DNA of 64,000 nucleotides from DASQPA01 sp963757335 (lineage in GTDB: Bacteria; Acidobacteriota; Thermoanaerobaculia; Multivoradales; UBA5704), in assembly GCA_963757335.1 (NCBI GenBank), contig CAVWRJ010000025.1, forward strand, positions 186,001 through 250,000, read 5' to 3'. The notes under the pieces were generated by a model that saw only the letters and a list, made by a program, of their open reading frames with translations, was not told the origin of the DNA and did no database searches. Position 1 is the first letter of the stretch. Each line of letters opens with the position of its first letter. A program made the position numbers and the translations under genes. This document shows positions 1 to 11,600 of this stretch, piece after piece.

Positions 1-1
1 T

Positions 2-376
2 GAGGCCTGGGTTCTTCGCCTCTCGGGCATCTTCCCCTCGCCGCAGGACTGCCCGGTCTGTGGCCAGCCGTTCGTGGGAGGGGCGATCCTGCCCGCGGGT
101 GGAGATACACTTCTGTGCTTCAATTGCGGTGCCGGCGGGAGCGGCGGAGCGGAGGGGCGGGGCGGCTCGGGCTCGGGCCGGCTCATCGTGGGGCCGGAGG
201 CGCTCACCTTTCTGCGCCGCATCGGCCGCGAGAACCTGCCGACGGTGGCCCTGGCCGCGCCCGGGCCCCAGGTCCTGCGGCAGGCCGAGGAGCTCTGCTG
301 CCGGGTGCGGCGCCAGTTCCTCCAGCGCGAGCTGCGGAGTTACGAGGTCATCCATAAGACCCGCATGGGCATGTAA
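2..376 (+). CDS. recO: DNA repair protein RecO, C-terminal part (5' end outside window)
   Basis: The window opens inside this gene. The visible 124 residues contain two zinc-binding pairs, CPVC (about 17-20 of the visible part) and CFNC, separated by a short loop, followed by a helical tail ending near KTRMGM. That arrangement is the RecO C-terminal zinc-finger and helical domain. RecO acts in the RecFOR pathway, helping load RecA onto SSB-coated DNA. It ends 28 bases before glyQ. The order recO-glyQ-glyS is common in bacteria and supports the call. The N-terminal OB-fold is not visible. Confidence 0.82.
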   Translation, partial: EAWVLRLSGIFPSPQDCPVCGQPFVGGAILPAGGDTLLCFNCGAGGSGGAEGRGGSGSGRLIVGPEALTFLRRIGRENLPTVALAAPGPQVLRQAEELCCRVRRQFLQRELRSYEVIHKTRMGM

Positions 377-404
377 AGGCCGGATGCCGGCGAGAAGGGG
401 AGCG

Positions 405-1305
<901 letters not shown>

Positions 1306-1319
<14 letters not shown>

Positions 1320-3468
1320 GTACCTGCTGGAGGTGCGGAGCGAGGAGATCCCGGCCCGGATGCTGGCGCCGGGGGTCAAGGAGCTCGCCACCCGGCTCTT
1401 CGAGGAGCTGATGGCGAGGGGCCTCGGGCCGCGCCAGGTCGAGACCGGCTACACCCCGCGCCGCCTCGTGGTGGCCCTCTCCGGTCTGCCGGAGGGGGAG
1501 CCCGACCGCGAGGAGCAGGTGCTGGGGCCGCCGGTGCGGGCCGCCTATGGCAAGGACGGCGAGCCGACCCCCGCCTTCCACGGCTTCGCCAAGAAATGCG
1601 GCCTGCCGGCCGAGGCGCTCGTCAAGGTCTCGACCGAGAAGGGGGAGTACCTCGCGGCGACGGTCAAGACCGCCGGCCGGCCGACCGCGGAGATCCTCGC
1701 CGACCTGGTGCCGCGTCTCCTCGCGGAGATCTCCTGGGCGAAGACCATGCGCTGGGGCCATGCGAGGCAGCCGGGGAAAACTCTGGGGCCCTGGGTGCGG
1801 CCGGTCCACGGCATCCTCTCGCTCTTAGACGGCGCGGTCGTCCCCTTCGAGCTCTTCGGCATCGCCGCCGGGGACGCAACCGAGGGGCATGCCATCCTCT
1901 CGCCCGAGCCGTTCCGGGTGAGCGGGCTCGCCGACTACCGGCGGGAGCTCGCCGCCCGCGGCATCGAGGTCCGGCCGGCCGAACGCCGGAGAGCGCTCCA
2001 CACCGGAATGCAGGAGCGCGCCTTGGCGGCCGGGGGGACTTTGGTCGACGATCCCGCCCTCCTCGACAAGCTGGTCGCCATCTGCGAGATCCCGGGGGTG
2101 ATGGAGGGGAGCTTCGAAGAGGAGTTCCTCGACCTCCCGGCCGAGGTGCTGCGGACCAGCCTCCGCGACCACCAGAGCGCGCTCACCGTCGAGCGTCCTG
2201 GCGGCGATCACAAACTGTTGCCGTACTTCCTCACCGTCATGGACCGCCCGGACGACCCGGTGGGCCGGGTGCGCTCGGGGAACGAATGGGTGGTCTCGGC
2301 CCGGCTCGCCGATGCCCGCTTCTTCTACGGCGAGGATACGAAGGTGGGCCTCGCCCGCCGCGGCGAGCAGCTCAAGAGCCTCACCTTCAACGACAAGCTG
2401 GGGAGCTACGCCGACAAGGCGGAGCGCCTGGCCGTTCTCGCCGGGGTGATCTGCGCCGAGCTCGGCTGGGCGGCGGAAGCGCCGGGGGCAGAGGTCGCCG
2501 CCCGGCTCCTCAAGGCCGATCTGGCGACCGAGATGGTCAAGGAGTTCACTTCGCTTCAAGGGATCGTCGGCGGCATCTACGCCCGCCTGGAGGGGCAGCC
2601 GGAGGAGATCTGGCAGGCGGTCTACGACCAGTATCTGCCGGCCTCGACCGAAGACGCCATCCCCCGCAGCCGGACGGGACGGGTGGTGAGCCTCGCCGAC
2701 CGGATCGACACCCTGGCCGGGATCTTCGGCCTGGGGCTGGTGCCCACCGGCAGCCGCGACCCCTTCGGCCTCCGCCGCGCCTCGCAGGGGGTGGTCCGCA
2801 TCCTCCTCGAAGGCGAGCTGCCGCTCGACGTCGAGCGGGTGGCGGCGGCGGCGGTCGAGCTCTACGGGGATCGCCTGACCCGGACCCCCGAGCAGGTGCT
2901 CGCCGACCTCCGGCCCTTCCTCGCCGACCGGGTGCGCTACGTCCTCGGGCTCGCCGGCTCCGCCTATGACGAGATCGAGGCCGGCCTGGCGGTCGGTACC
3001 GGGAGCCTCCCGGACCTGAAAGCCCGGGTCGACGCCCTCCACCGGGCACGGACGGGGGCGGATTTCCTCTCGGTGGTGCTCGCCGCCAAGCGGATCGCCA
3101 ACATCGTCAAGGACGCGCCGGAGAGCGCGGTCGATCCGGCGCTCCTGGTCGAGCCGGCGGAGAAGGACCTGGCCGCCGCCTTCGCCGGGATGCAGAGCGA
3201 GATCGAGGCAGCGGCGGCGGCCCGCGATTACGAGCGCTGCCTCGCCCGGATCGCCGATCTGGCGCCGGTTCTCGACCGTTTCTTCGTCGAGGTGCTGGTG
3301 ATGGACAAGGACTCAGGCGTGCGGGCCAACCGCATCGCCCTCCTCCAGGCGATCGGCCAGACGGTGTCGCGCGTCGGCCGGCTGACCGAGATGGTGGTCG
3401 ATCGGGCCGGGCAACGAACCGGGGGCACGGAGCAGGGCTCCCGGACCGAGGCGGCGGTAACGATTTAA
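1306..3468 (+). CDS. glyS: glycyl-tRNA synthetase beta subunit
   Basis: The 720-residue product is the beta chain of tetrameric glycyl-tRNA synthetase, which contributes tRNA recognition and stabilises the alpha subunit. The opening MPMGEYLLEVRSEEIPARM is typical of the family, as are YTPRRLVV and the HD-like region DHQSALTV. The C-terminal helical anticodon-binding part includes ADFLSVVLAAKRIANIVKD. The frame begins further upstream at 1267; the ATG at 1306 is chosen for the GGGAGGT about seven bases before it and for where family similarity starts. ATG 1312 is a possible alternative. Length is normal. Confidence 0.95.
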
Positions 3469-3501
3469 CCGAGGCGAACGAATTTCCGGAGGGACGGCGG
3501 T

Positions 3502-6303
<2,802 letters not shown>

Positions 6304-6332
6304 GTGATTGCGCGATATGCGAAGGTGGTCTC

Positions 6333-6560
6333 ATGCATAAAGTCGATTTGGAAGAGGCTCGCGAGAGCCTACCGGAACTGATCGAGGAAGCCATGGCGGG
6401 AGGCGAGGTGCTGATTACTCGGGACCGTCAGCCGTTGGTCCATCTGGTCGCCGCGGCTCCGCTGGAGCGGAAGCCGCGTCCATTTGGCAGCGCGAAGGGG
6501 CTGATCAAGATCTCGGACGATTTCGACGAACCGCTGGAAGACTTTAGAGACTACATGTAA
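6333..6560 (+). CDS. type II antitoxin, Phd/YefM-like
   Basis: A 75-residue acidic protein starting MHKVDLEEARESLPELIEEA and containing GGEVLITRDRQPLVHLV, the usual N-terminal DNA-binding fold of Phd/YefM antitoxins; the C-terminal stretch ending near FDEPLEDFRDYM is the toxin-wrapping tail. It is followed with zero spacing by a PIN-domain toxin (TAA then GTG), so the pair forms a toxin-antitoxin operon. Antitoxins of this type normally repress their own promoter and neutralise the partner toxin. The family is recognised from sequence; activity is inferred. Confidence 0.87.
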   Translation: MHKVDLEEARESLPELIEEAMAGGEVLITRDRQPLVHLVAAAPLERKPRPFGSAKGLIKISDDFDEPLEDFRDYM

Positions 6561-6947
6561 GTGCGCTTCCTGCTCGATACCCACATCTTCCTGTGGTTCA
6601 TCGCAGGGAGTGAGCGGCTGCGAGATCCTGCTCGCTCACTCCTGATCGATCCGGAAAACGAGGCACTGCTGAGCGTTGCTAGCCTTTGGGAGATCGCGAT
6701 CAAGATCAACCTGGGCAAACTGACCCTCGAGCGTCCCTTCGAGGAGCTGATTCCTGAGCAGCTCTCAGTCGCGGACATCGATCGTCTCCCTATCCGGATG
6801 GAGCATCTCACTGCCCTGTTGAAGCTGCCGCTCCATCATCGCGATCCCTTCGATCGCTTGATCATCGCCCAGGCTCTCGCCGAGGGTGTGCCGGTTCTCA
6901 GCAGCGATCCTGAATTCCGCAAGTATCCCGTTCAGGTGATTGGATAG
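6561..6947 (+). CDS. PIN-domain ribonuclease toxin (VapC-like)
   Basis: A 128-residue PIN-domain protein. The acidic catalytic residues are visible in MRFLLDTHIFLWF (Asp6), in LWEIAIK (Glu) and in DPFDRLIIAQA (two Asp), with a final SSDPEFRKYPVQVI. PIN toxins of type II systems cleave RNA, often tRNA. The start is a GTG directly after the stop codon of the antitoxin at 6333-6560, indicating translational coupling. All expected acidic residues are present, so the toxin is probably active; its RNA target cannot be read from sequence. Confidence 0.88.
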   Translation: MRFLLDTHIFLWFIAGSERLRDPARSLLIDPENEALLSVASLWEIAIKINLGKLTLERPFEELIPEQLSVADIDRLPIRMEHLTALLKLPLHHRDPFDRLIIAQALAEGVPVLSSDPEFRKYPVQVIG

Positions 6948-6952
6948 CCCCG

Positions 6953-6998
6953 CCCCGTCAGGGCACGCCCTTTGCTGATCCCCTCTGCCGACGGGGCA
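6953..6998. repeat. inverted repeat after the toxin gene
   Basis: GCCCCGTC at 6953-6960 and its reverse complement GACGGGGC at 6991-6998 face each other across a 30-base loop right after the toxin stop codon. It could fold as a transcript-end hairpin but has no T-run, so a terminator role is only possible. Confidence 0.4.
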
Positions 6999-7033
6999 GG
7001 TGGCTTCGTCGGATGCCGACAGAAGGAGACTCC

Positions 7034-7219
7034 ATGGCTAATACTCAGCAGAGCGGCAAGACCGGTTTGGGTTCAGATCACCAGAAGACGTCCACTGCCC
7101 ACCGTGGCGGCGAGGAGCCGATGCCGGCCGCGCAGCCGGTGGAGGGCGCTTCGGGCAAGGAGCACCGGAAGGACCATACGGCCGAGAGGATCAGCGGCGG
7201 GGACAAGGCGCTCAAGTAA
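7034..7219 (+). CDS. small hydrophilic protein, unknown function
   Basis: A 61-residue protein starting MANTQQSGKTGLGSDHQK, rich in Gly, Lys, His, Glu and Ala, with no hydrophobic segment and no Cys or Trp. It looks intrinsically disordered, somewhat like small stress or KGG-type hydrophilic proteins, but no family is claimed. The coding call rests on a strong ribosome site (AGAAGGAGA, about five bases before ATG 7034) and an uninterrupted frame; an in-frame start at 7013 lacks such a site. The insertion sequence lies about 40 bases downstream. Confidence 0.6.
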   Translation: MANTQQSGKTGLGSDHQKTSTAHRGGEEPMPAAQPVEGASGKEHRKDHTAERISGGDKALK

Positions 7220-7249
7220 GGTCCCTTTTCGCTTGCCGCCCCCGCCCCC

Positions 7250-7258
7250 GGCTCGGGC
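7250..7258. repeat. target-site duplication of IS copy 1 (partner at 8770-8778)
   Basis: GGCTCGGGC occurs at 7250-7258 and again at 8770-8778, exactly abutting both ends of the 1511-bp element. Nine bases is the duplication length made by Tn5/IS50 transposition. The perfect match shows a direct, unrearranged insertion. Confidence 0.9.
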
Positions 7259-8769
7259 CATGCTCTTACACACATCTAAGCGAGGCTACCAATGGCGCCC
7301 ACGGCGTCGATGGCGATGACAAAGTCTCGGGTTCTCTGAAGGCCTATCCAGATGGCCTTGGGTCCGGGAGGACCATCTCCCTTTCGCGCCAGATACCCTC
7401 CGAGCCGGGCCATCAGGGATAGCATTTCCCCGAGGGGTGGAGCAGAGAGGGGCGGCTTCTTCTTCTGGACCACGATATAGACCGCTCTCCACTCTTCGGT
7501 GGCAAAGACCGCTTCACAGGACAGATCGGGGACCGTTCTACCCAGCATCGCCAAGTACAGCACACGCCAGGCGATGATCATGTAGAAAGCCAAGGCAACT
7601 TCCAGGCGATCTCGCGTCTGCAATTGCAGTTGCTCGACCTTGCAGCCGCTCTTGAGAATCCGGAAGTACACTTCAATCTGCCAACGGCACAGATACCACC
7701 GTACCTTCTCCTCGGCCTCGGCCCCGCTCGCCACCGGCAAGCTCGTGAGCAAGAGCCACTGAACCGGCTCGACTCCTTGTGGCGGGGACTCCTCCCAAGC
7801 CAGGATCGCCGTCACTTCTACCTCCGAGAGTTTGCTGCCCACCCGAGAGGGAGGTCTCAGCTTCACGCGTGCAGCTCTCAAGGTCTGAACGACATGCCGG
7901 GCGGGCCGATCCGGGGCTGCCGCCATGTCAAACTCCAGCATCCCAAGGACTTCGGTCTCCCGCACCGCCTGCCAAAGATGGCGACCGTCGCTCAGCTTAC
8001 GGTCATAGGAAGCCCGGATCAGCCAGGCTGCTTCCCCCGAGCGCCCTTGTTCAAACAGTTCGAACAGGTCGGACTCACGGTCTGCCACATAGACCAAACG
8101 AGTTTCAGCCAGGCCCCACTGAAGATCGCAGACGCATCGGTATCCTTCGAGCCAGCGCAGGCTTTCCTTCTCCTCGATCGGTCGGTTCAAACGGTGATGG
8201 CGGTCCTTGCCTCCGTGGTTTTCGGCATCTCGAGCCCAACTCCACTGATCCAGGACCCCCAGACAGAGCCGGTCCGGGGTAATCGCCAGAGTCGGATGGA
8301 GATGTAGACCGGAGGAAGCCTGGTAGGTCAGAGGGCCGAGTCCCTCGATCTGAGGCTTACTCGTGTAGTCCAACTCGGTCGTGTCCTGAACGCAAAGTAC
8401 GACCGGAAACTCCTTCATCCGCTCCAGAGTCGCGTCGCGGTGGGGCTCCAAAACCCTTTCCCCAGTTACATTCTCGTTGCTGAACAAGCGATAGGCGGCT
8501 TGCGTCTCCCCCCAACTTTGGAACGATGAGGGGACGCTCCCTTCCGGACGCCTCGATAGGCCCTCCAGCACCTTCTCCGCCCGGCGGCGCAACCTCTCGT
8601 CTCCGAAGTTGGCCGTCAGCATCTCTCGACTGGGCCAGGTCTCCTGACTCTCGACTTCTCCCGCGACACGACTTCCCATGGCGCCTCCCCGATAGTCATT
8701 CCGTCTTGGGGAAACAGGGGAACATACTTCGGCGCCTATGTACAGAACAAAGTTGTGTGTAAGAGGGTG
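7259..8769 (-). mobile_element. IS4-family, IS50-like insertion sequence, copy 1 (1511 bp)
   Basis: The element is bounded by 19-bp imperfect inverted ends, CATGCTCTTACACACATCT at the low-coordinate end and CACCCTCTTACACACAACT (read on the minus strand) at the high end. These closely resemble the outside end of Tn5/IS50 (CTGACTCTTATACACAAGT). A 9-bp target duplication flanks it. It holds one transposase gene. A second copy of exactly 1511 bp lies at 28182-29692 in the opposite orientation with an identical transposase, so one or both copies moved recently. Confidence 0.93.
7276..8679 (-). CDS. IS4-family transposase (Tn5/IS50-like), copy 1
   Basis: A 467-residue DDE transposase. The likely catalytic triad is Asp99 in CVQDTTELDY, Asp200 in YVADRESDL and Glu336 in YLCRWQIEVYFRILK. 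That last stretch fits the IS4 signature Y-x2-R-x3-E-x6-K exactly (Tyr329, Arg332, Glu336, Lys343). The N-terminal part (FGDERLRRRAEKVLEGL, then ETQAAYRLFSNENV) matches the end-binding region of Tn5 transposase. It is intact, so the element should be mobile. The stop lies 17 bases inside the element's end. The product is identical to the copy at 28272-29675. Confidence 0.94.
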   Translation of the reverse strand: MGSRVAGEVESQETWPSREMLTANFGDERLRRRAEKVLEGLSRRPEGSVPSSFQSWGETQAAYRLFSNENVTGERVLEPHRDATLERMKEFPVVLCVQDTTELDYTSKPQIEGLGPLTYQASSGLHLHPTLAITPDRLCLGVLDQWSWARDAENHGGKDRHHRLNRPIEEKESLRWLEGYRCVCDLQWGLAETRLVYVADRESDLFELFEQGRSGEAAWLIRASYDRKLSDGRHLWQAVRETEVLGMLEFDMAAAPDRPARHVVQTLRAARVKLRPPSRVGSKLSEVEVTAILAWEESPPQGVEPVQWLLLTSLPVASGAEAEEKVRWYLCRWQIEVYFRILKSGCKVEQLQLQTRDRLEVALAFYMIIAWRVLYLAMLGRTVPDLSCEAVFATEEWRAVYIVVQKKKPPLSAPPLGEMLSLMARLGGYLARKGDGPPGPKAIWIGLQRTRDFVIAIDAVGAIGSLA

Positions 8770-8844
8770 GGCTCGGGCGAGGGCGGCGCGGCCTTACGGG
8801 GATGGGCGCCAGTCAGCTCAACGGCTGACCTCGACGAGATCCTG

Positions 8845-9714
8845 CTACGGGCAAGTCAGCCGGCCCTGGGTGCAGAGCGTCACCGCCGGTACCACGCCAA
8901 CCACCTGAACCATCGTGTCCTGCGGGATTACGTACTCCGAAACGCCGACGATGCTCTTGGCCTGTGGATCCCAGTTGTAGGTGTAGCCCAGGTGAGTCCA
9001 TGGATAGCCGTTGGGAACCTGCCAGGAGAAGAACGCCTGCCCGGCGAGCCAGGCGCGGAATTCGTCGTTCGCGAGCGGCGGATTGCCACTGAAATCGGCC
9101 ACACAGGGCCCGGTGGTCGCGGGATCGGGATTGGTACACGGCCGGAAGAATTGCCCTGGCACGGAGAGCCCTGAGACGTTCAACTGGAGAACCTTCCAGG
9201 TGCAGGGCCCGCCCGGGTTGACCTGCGGCGGCAGGCCGAGAAGCCACTGCAGCTTGAGCACCACTTCGGCGGCCGTGAGACCCTGCGGAAACTCACTGCA
9301 GAACTGGAGAAACTGATCGCTGCGCGACAACCAGATGTCGGACGGCGCGCTCTGGGTACCGGGCTTGAGGCTACACTTGGAGCTGCACCCGCCCCCGCCC
9401 TGCGGCGCGCAATCGCAACTGATCATCGAGCCCATGAGGGTGGGACCGGTCACCGGCACCAGGCTCTGCTGGTGCTCGGCCAGGAAGACCGCCGAGTTGA
9501 CGATCGCCTGATCGTAGGATTTGTCGAGGGACCCGGGGGTGATGCCGGCCGTCACCAACCGGTGGTGTTCCCGCGCCACCCGCGGGGCGGCACCGCCGGA
9601 ACCGCGGCTGGTGGCACAACCTTCAAGGCCGCTCAGGACGCCGAGGAGGAAAAGCAGGACGAGCACCCCGTTCCGCCCTCTCGGCCGCCAACTCCACGTC
9701 TCTCTCGTTCTCAT
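8845..9714 (-). CDS. predicted lipoprotein, unknown function
   Basis: A 289-residue protein with an N-terminal hydrophobic segment and a lipobox LEGC (Cys33), so probably an exported lipoprotein. The mature part carries many cysteines, including a cluster SCDCAPQGGGGCSSKCSL, and Gly/Pro-rich stretches; no enzyme motif was recognised. The chosen start is ATG at 9714, six bases after AAGGAG; an upstream in-frame ATG at 9747 has no ribosome site. It stands alone, read towards the insertion sequence, whose target duplication ends 66 bases beyond its stop. Confidence 0.65.
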   Translation of the reverse strand: MRTRETWSWRPRGRNGVLVLLFLLGVLSGLEGCATSRGSGGAAPRVAREHHRLVTAGITPGSLDKSYDQAIVNSAVFLAEHQQSLVPVTGPTLMGSMISCDCAPQGGGGCSSKCSLKPGTQSAPSDIWLSRSDQFLQFCSEFPQGLTAAEVVLKLQWLLGLPPQVNPGGPCTWKVLQLNVSGLSVPGQFFRPCTNPDPATTGPCVADFSGNPPLANDEFRAWLAGQAFFSWQVPNGYPWTHLGYTYNWDPQAKSIVGVSEYVIPQDTMVQVVGVVPAVTLCTQGRLTCP

Positions 9715-10025
9715 TTCCAGCTCCTTGTGTATTGACTCGCAGCTCAAGCCCGACCGAGGCCACCCCTTGGCAGGAGTGACCTCGCAGCTCGCGCCCGCCG
9801 GTTGCTCGCTTTCTTCGCTTGGTCCCGCGTTCCTGTCTCAGCGCGAGCCCGGGGGCTGCGGTAGCTCCCGGGCTGCGACGCAGGTTCGGCCTAATTCAGT
9901 TCACTCGACATTAGCATGTCTTGGGGAAACCGAGGGACTGGGCCAGCAGTCACGCACCTCGAGGATCTCCACTCCGCGGTCGCGTTCCCTACCTCGCAGT
10001 GAGCACGGCATGATATAGGACGCCG
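9715..10025. other. intergenic region between divergent genes, with a hairpin
   Basis: No gene is supported in these 311 bases. AGCCCGGG (9846-9853) and CCCGGGCT (9867-9874) can form a hairpin. TATAGG at 10014-10019 sits six bases before the GTG of the methyltransferase and could be its -10 box, giving a leaderless message. Confidence 0.5.
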
Positions 10026-10883
10026 GTGCCCGCGCCCGCCCCTTCCAGCCCGCCCGCGGAAGTCTCCGCCCAGCGCCGTCTCTCCGACTTCTGGGACAAG
10101 AGCCGCGACTACTACGCCCAGGCGGCAGCGGCCAACCCGGAGGCCTCGCCGGAGCGGCAGGTGCTCCTCGGCTACCTGAAGTCCGGCCAGCGGGTCTTCG
10201 ACCTCGGCTGTGGCTCCTGCGAGAACGCGCTGTGGATTCCCGCCGGCTGCCGCTACATCGGCTTCGACGTCTCGACAGCGGCCCTCGTCATGGCGGCCGA
10301 GCAGGGGCGGCCCGGGATGCGGCTGCGGGGAGACGGCGAGCTGGTCCCCGTTGCTACCGGGAGCGTCGACGCGGTGCTCTCGACCTATGCCCTGGAGCAC
10401 TTCCACGAGCCGGGGCGGACCCTCCTCGAAGCGGCGCGGATCGTGCGCCCGGGCGGGCTCCTCCTCCTCGTCGGCTCGGCCTGGGATCTGCCCTACGAGA
10501 TGCCCCCCAGCCTGCCCCCCGGCCGGCGTCTCCCGGTCGCCGCCCGCCGGCTCCTGCGCCAGCTGCGCTCTGTCCTTGACGGCCGGCACCGCTTCGACCG
10601 GGTATCGAACCCCCGAGTCCTCTCCGAAGGCTATGTCCCCGACGCCGACGCCGTCCACGTCGCCCAATCTCACCTCATGGTCCGCTTCCTGCGGGCCGCC
10701 GGGCTCGAAATCCTGGAGCATAAGACCCTGCCGCACCGCCCCGATCCCTCTGGGGCGCGGGGCGTGCTCCGCCGAATCCTGCGCCGGGTCCCGCTCTGGA
10801 GTCACGGCTGGGGCAATACCCTGATCGTGGCCCGGCGGGGGAGCGAGCTTCGGGAGCCGGCCTACGAGATCCTGTCCCTGTAG
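10026..10883 (+). CDS. class I SAM-dependent methyltransferase
   Basis: A 285-residue protein with SAM-binding motif I RVFDLGCGSCENALW (about 59-73), the acidic motif II YIGFDVS, and the post-motif region ALEHFHEPGRTLLEAARIVRPGGLLLLVG, the standard Methyltransf_11 layout. The target molecule cannot be read from sequence; this type commonly methylates small molecules, lipids or sugars. The start is GTG 10026, with no ribosome site but a TATAGG box six bases upstream. It is a single gene and the next gene lies 78 bases away. Confidence 0.86.
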   Translation: MPAPAPSSPPAEVSAQRRLSDFWDKSRDYYAQAAAANPEASPERQVLLGYLKSGQRVFDLGCGSCENALWIPAGCRYIGFDVSTAALVMAAEQGRPGMRLRGDGELVPVATGSVDAVLSTYALEHFHEPGRTLLEAARIVRPGGLLLLVGSAWDLPYEMPPSLPPGRRLPVAARRLLRQLRSVLDGRHRFDRVSNPRVLSEGYVPDADAVHVAQSHLMVRFLRAAGLEILEHKTLPHRPDPSGARGVLRRILRRVPLWSHGWGNTLIVARRGSELREPAYEILSL

Positions 10884-10961
10884 CGACCGTCCGGCCCGTT
10901 CCTTGCACCCGACCTCAAGCTGACGCGCTGCCGACGGCGCCGTCAGGAAGGGGGCGCGAAG

Positions 10962-11537
10962 ATGGACGACTCAGAGCGCAGTTACGGTTACAGCAAGGAC
11001 ATCTACCATGGGAGGAGCGGCACCTCGGGCCAATATGGCCGGCCCACCCGGGGCTATGGCTACGGCCCCTTCTACCCCGACCAGCCCCACTGGGAACGCA
11101 GCTACGAGTACGGCCCCGAGGGCGGCATGGGCGACTTCTCCCCGGACGAGCTCTCCCCGGAGGAGGCCGCGATGCACATCCAGGGCGAGGACCGGCGCGA
11201 GCGCTGGTCGAGCAGCCCCCGGCAGCACGGCTACTCGCGCGACACCAGCCGCGACTCGGAGTCGATCACCTGGGAGTCTCCCGGACCCCACCGCGGCCGC
11301 GGCCCGCAGGGCTACCGCCGGGGCGACGAGCGCATCCACGAGGAGGTCTGCGACCGCCTGACCGCGCACGGCCACGTCGACGCCTCGGAGATCGAGGTCC
11401 AGGTCAAGGACGGCGAGGTGACCCTCACCGGCACCGTCGGCGACCGGCGCCAGAAGCGCGAGGCCGAGAACGTGGCCGAAGGCGTCTCCGGGGTCATCGA
11501 CGTGCACAACCAGCTGCGGCTGGGAGCGAAGGGCTAA
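10962..11537 (+). CDS. BON-domain protein with disordered Gly/Tyr/Arg-rich N-terminus
   Basis: A 191-residue protein. Residues 1-110 are low-complexity, rich in Tyr, Gly, Ser, Arg and Glu (for example SYGYSKDIYHGRSG). Residues about 122-187 form a BON domain, starting DERIHEEVCDRLTAHGHVDA and ending GVIDVHNQL. BON domains bind phospholipid or help envelope proteins resist osmotic shock. There is no signal peptide, which is unusual for periplasmic BON proteins and suggests a cytoplasmic or peripheral membrane role. GGAAGGGGG lies about ten bases before the ATG. Confidence 0.83.
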   Translation: MDDSERSYGYSKDIYHGRSGTSGQYGRPTRGYGYGPFYPDQPHWERSYEYGPEGGMGDFSPDELSPEEAAMHIQGEDRRERWSSSPRQHGYSRDTSRDSESITWESPGPHRGRGPQGYRRGDERIHEEVCDRLTAHGHVDASEIEVQVKDGEVTLTGTVGDRRQKREAENVAEGVSGVIDVHNQLRLGAKG

Positions 11538-11600
11538 GAGACGGGGCGATTCTCAGGCATTCCTCGGCGGCGCGATTTCTTCTGCCTGTAGAATCCCCCT

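Noticed and set aside
60..404. Longer N-terminus for the glycyl-tRNA synthetase alpha subunit
   Set aside because: The frame is open, but the stretch overlaps recO and is out of keeping with the family; similarity starts at ATG 405.
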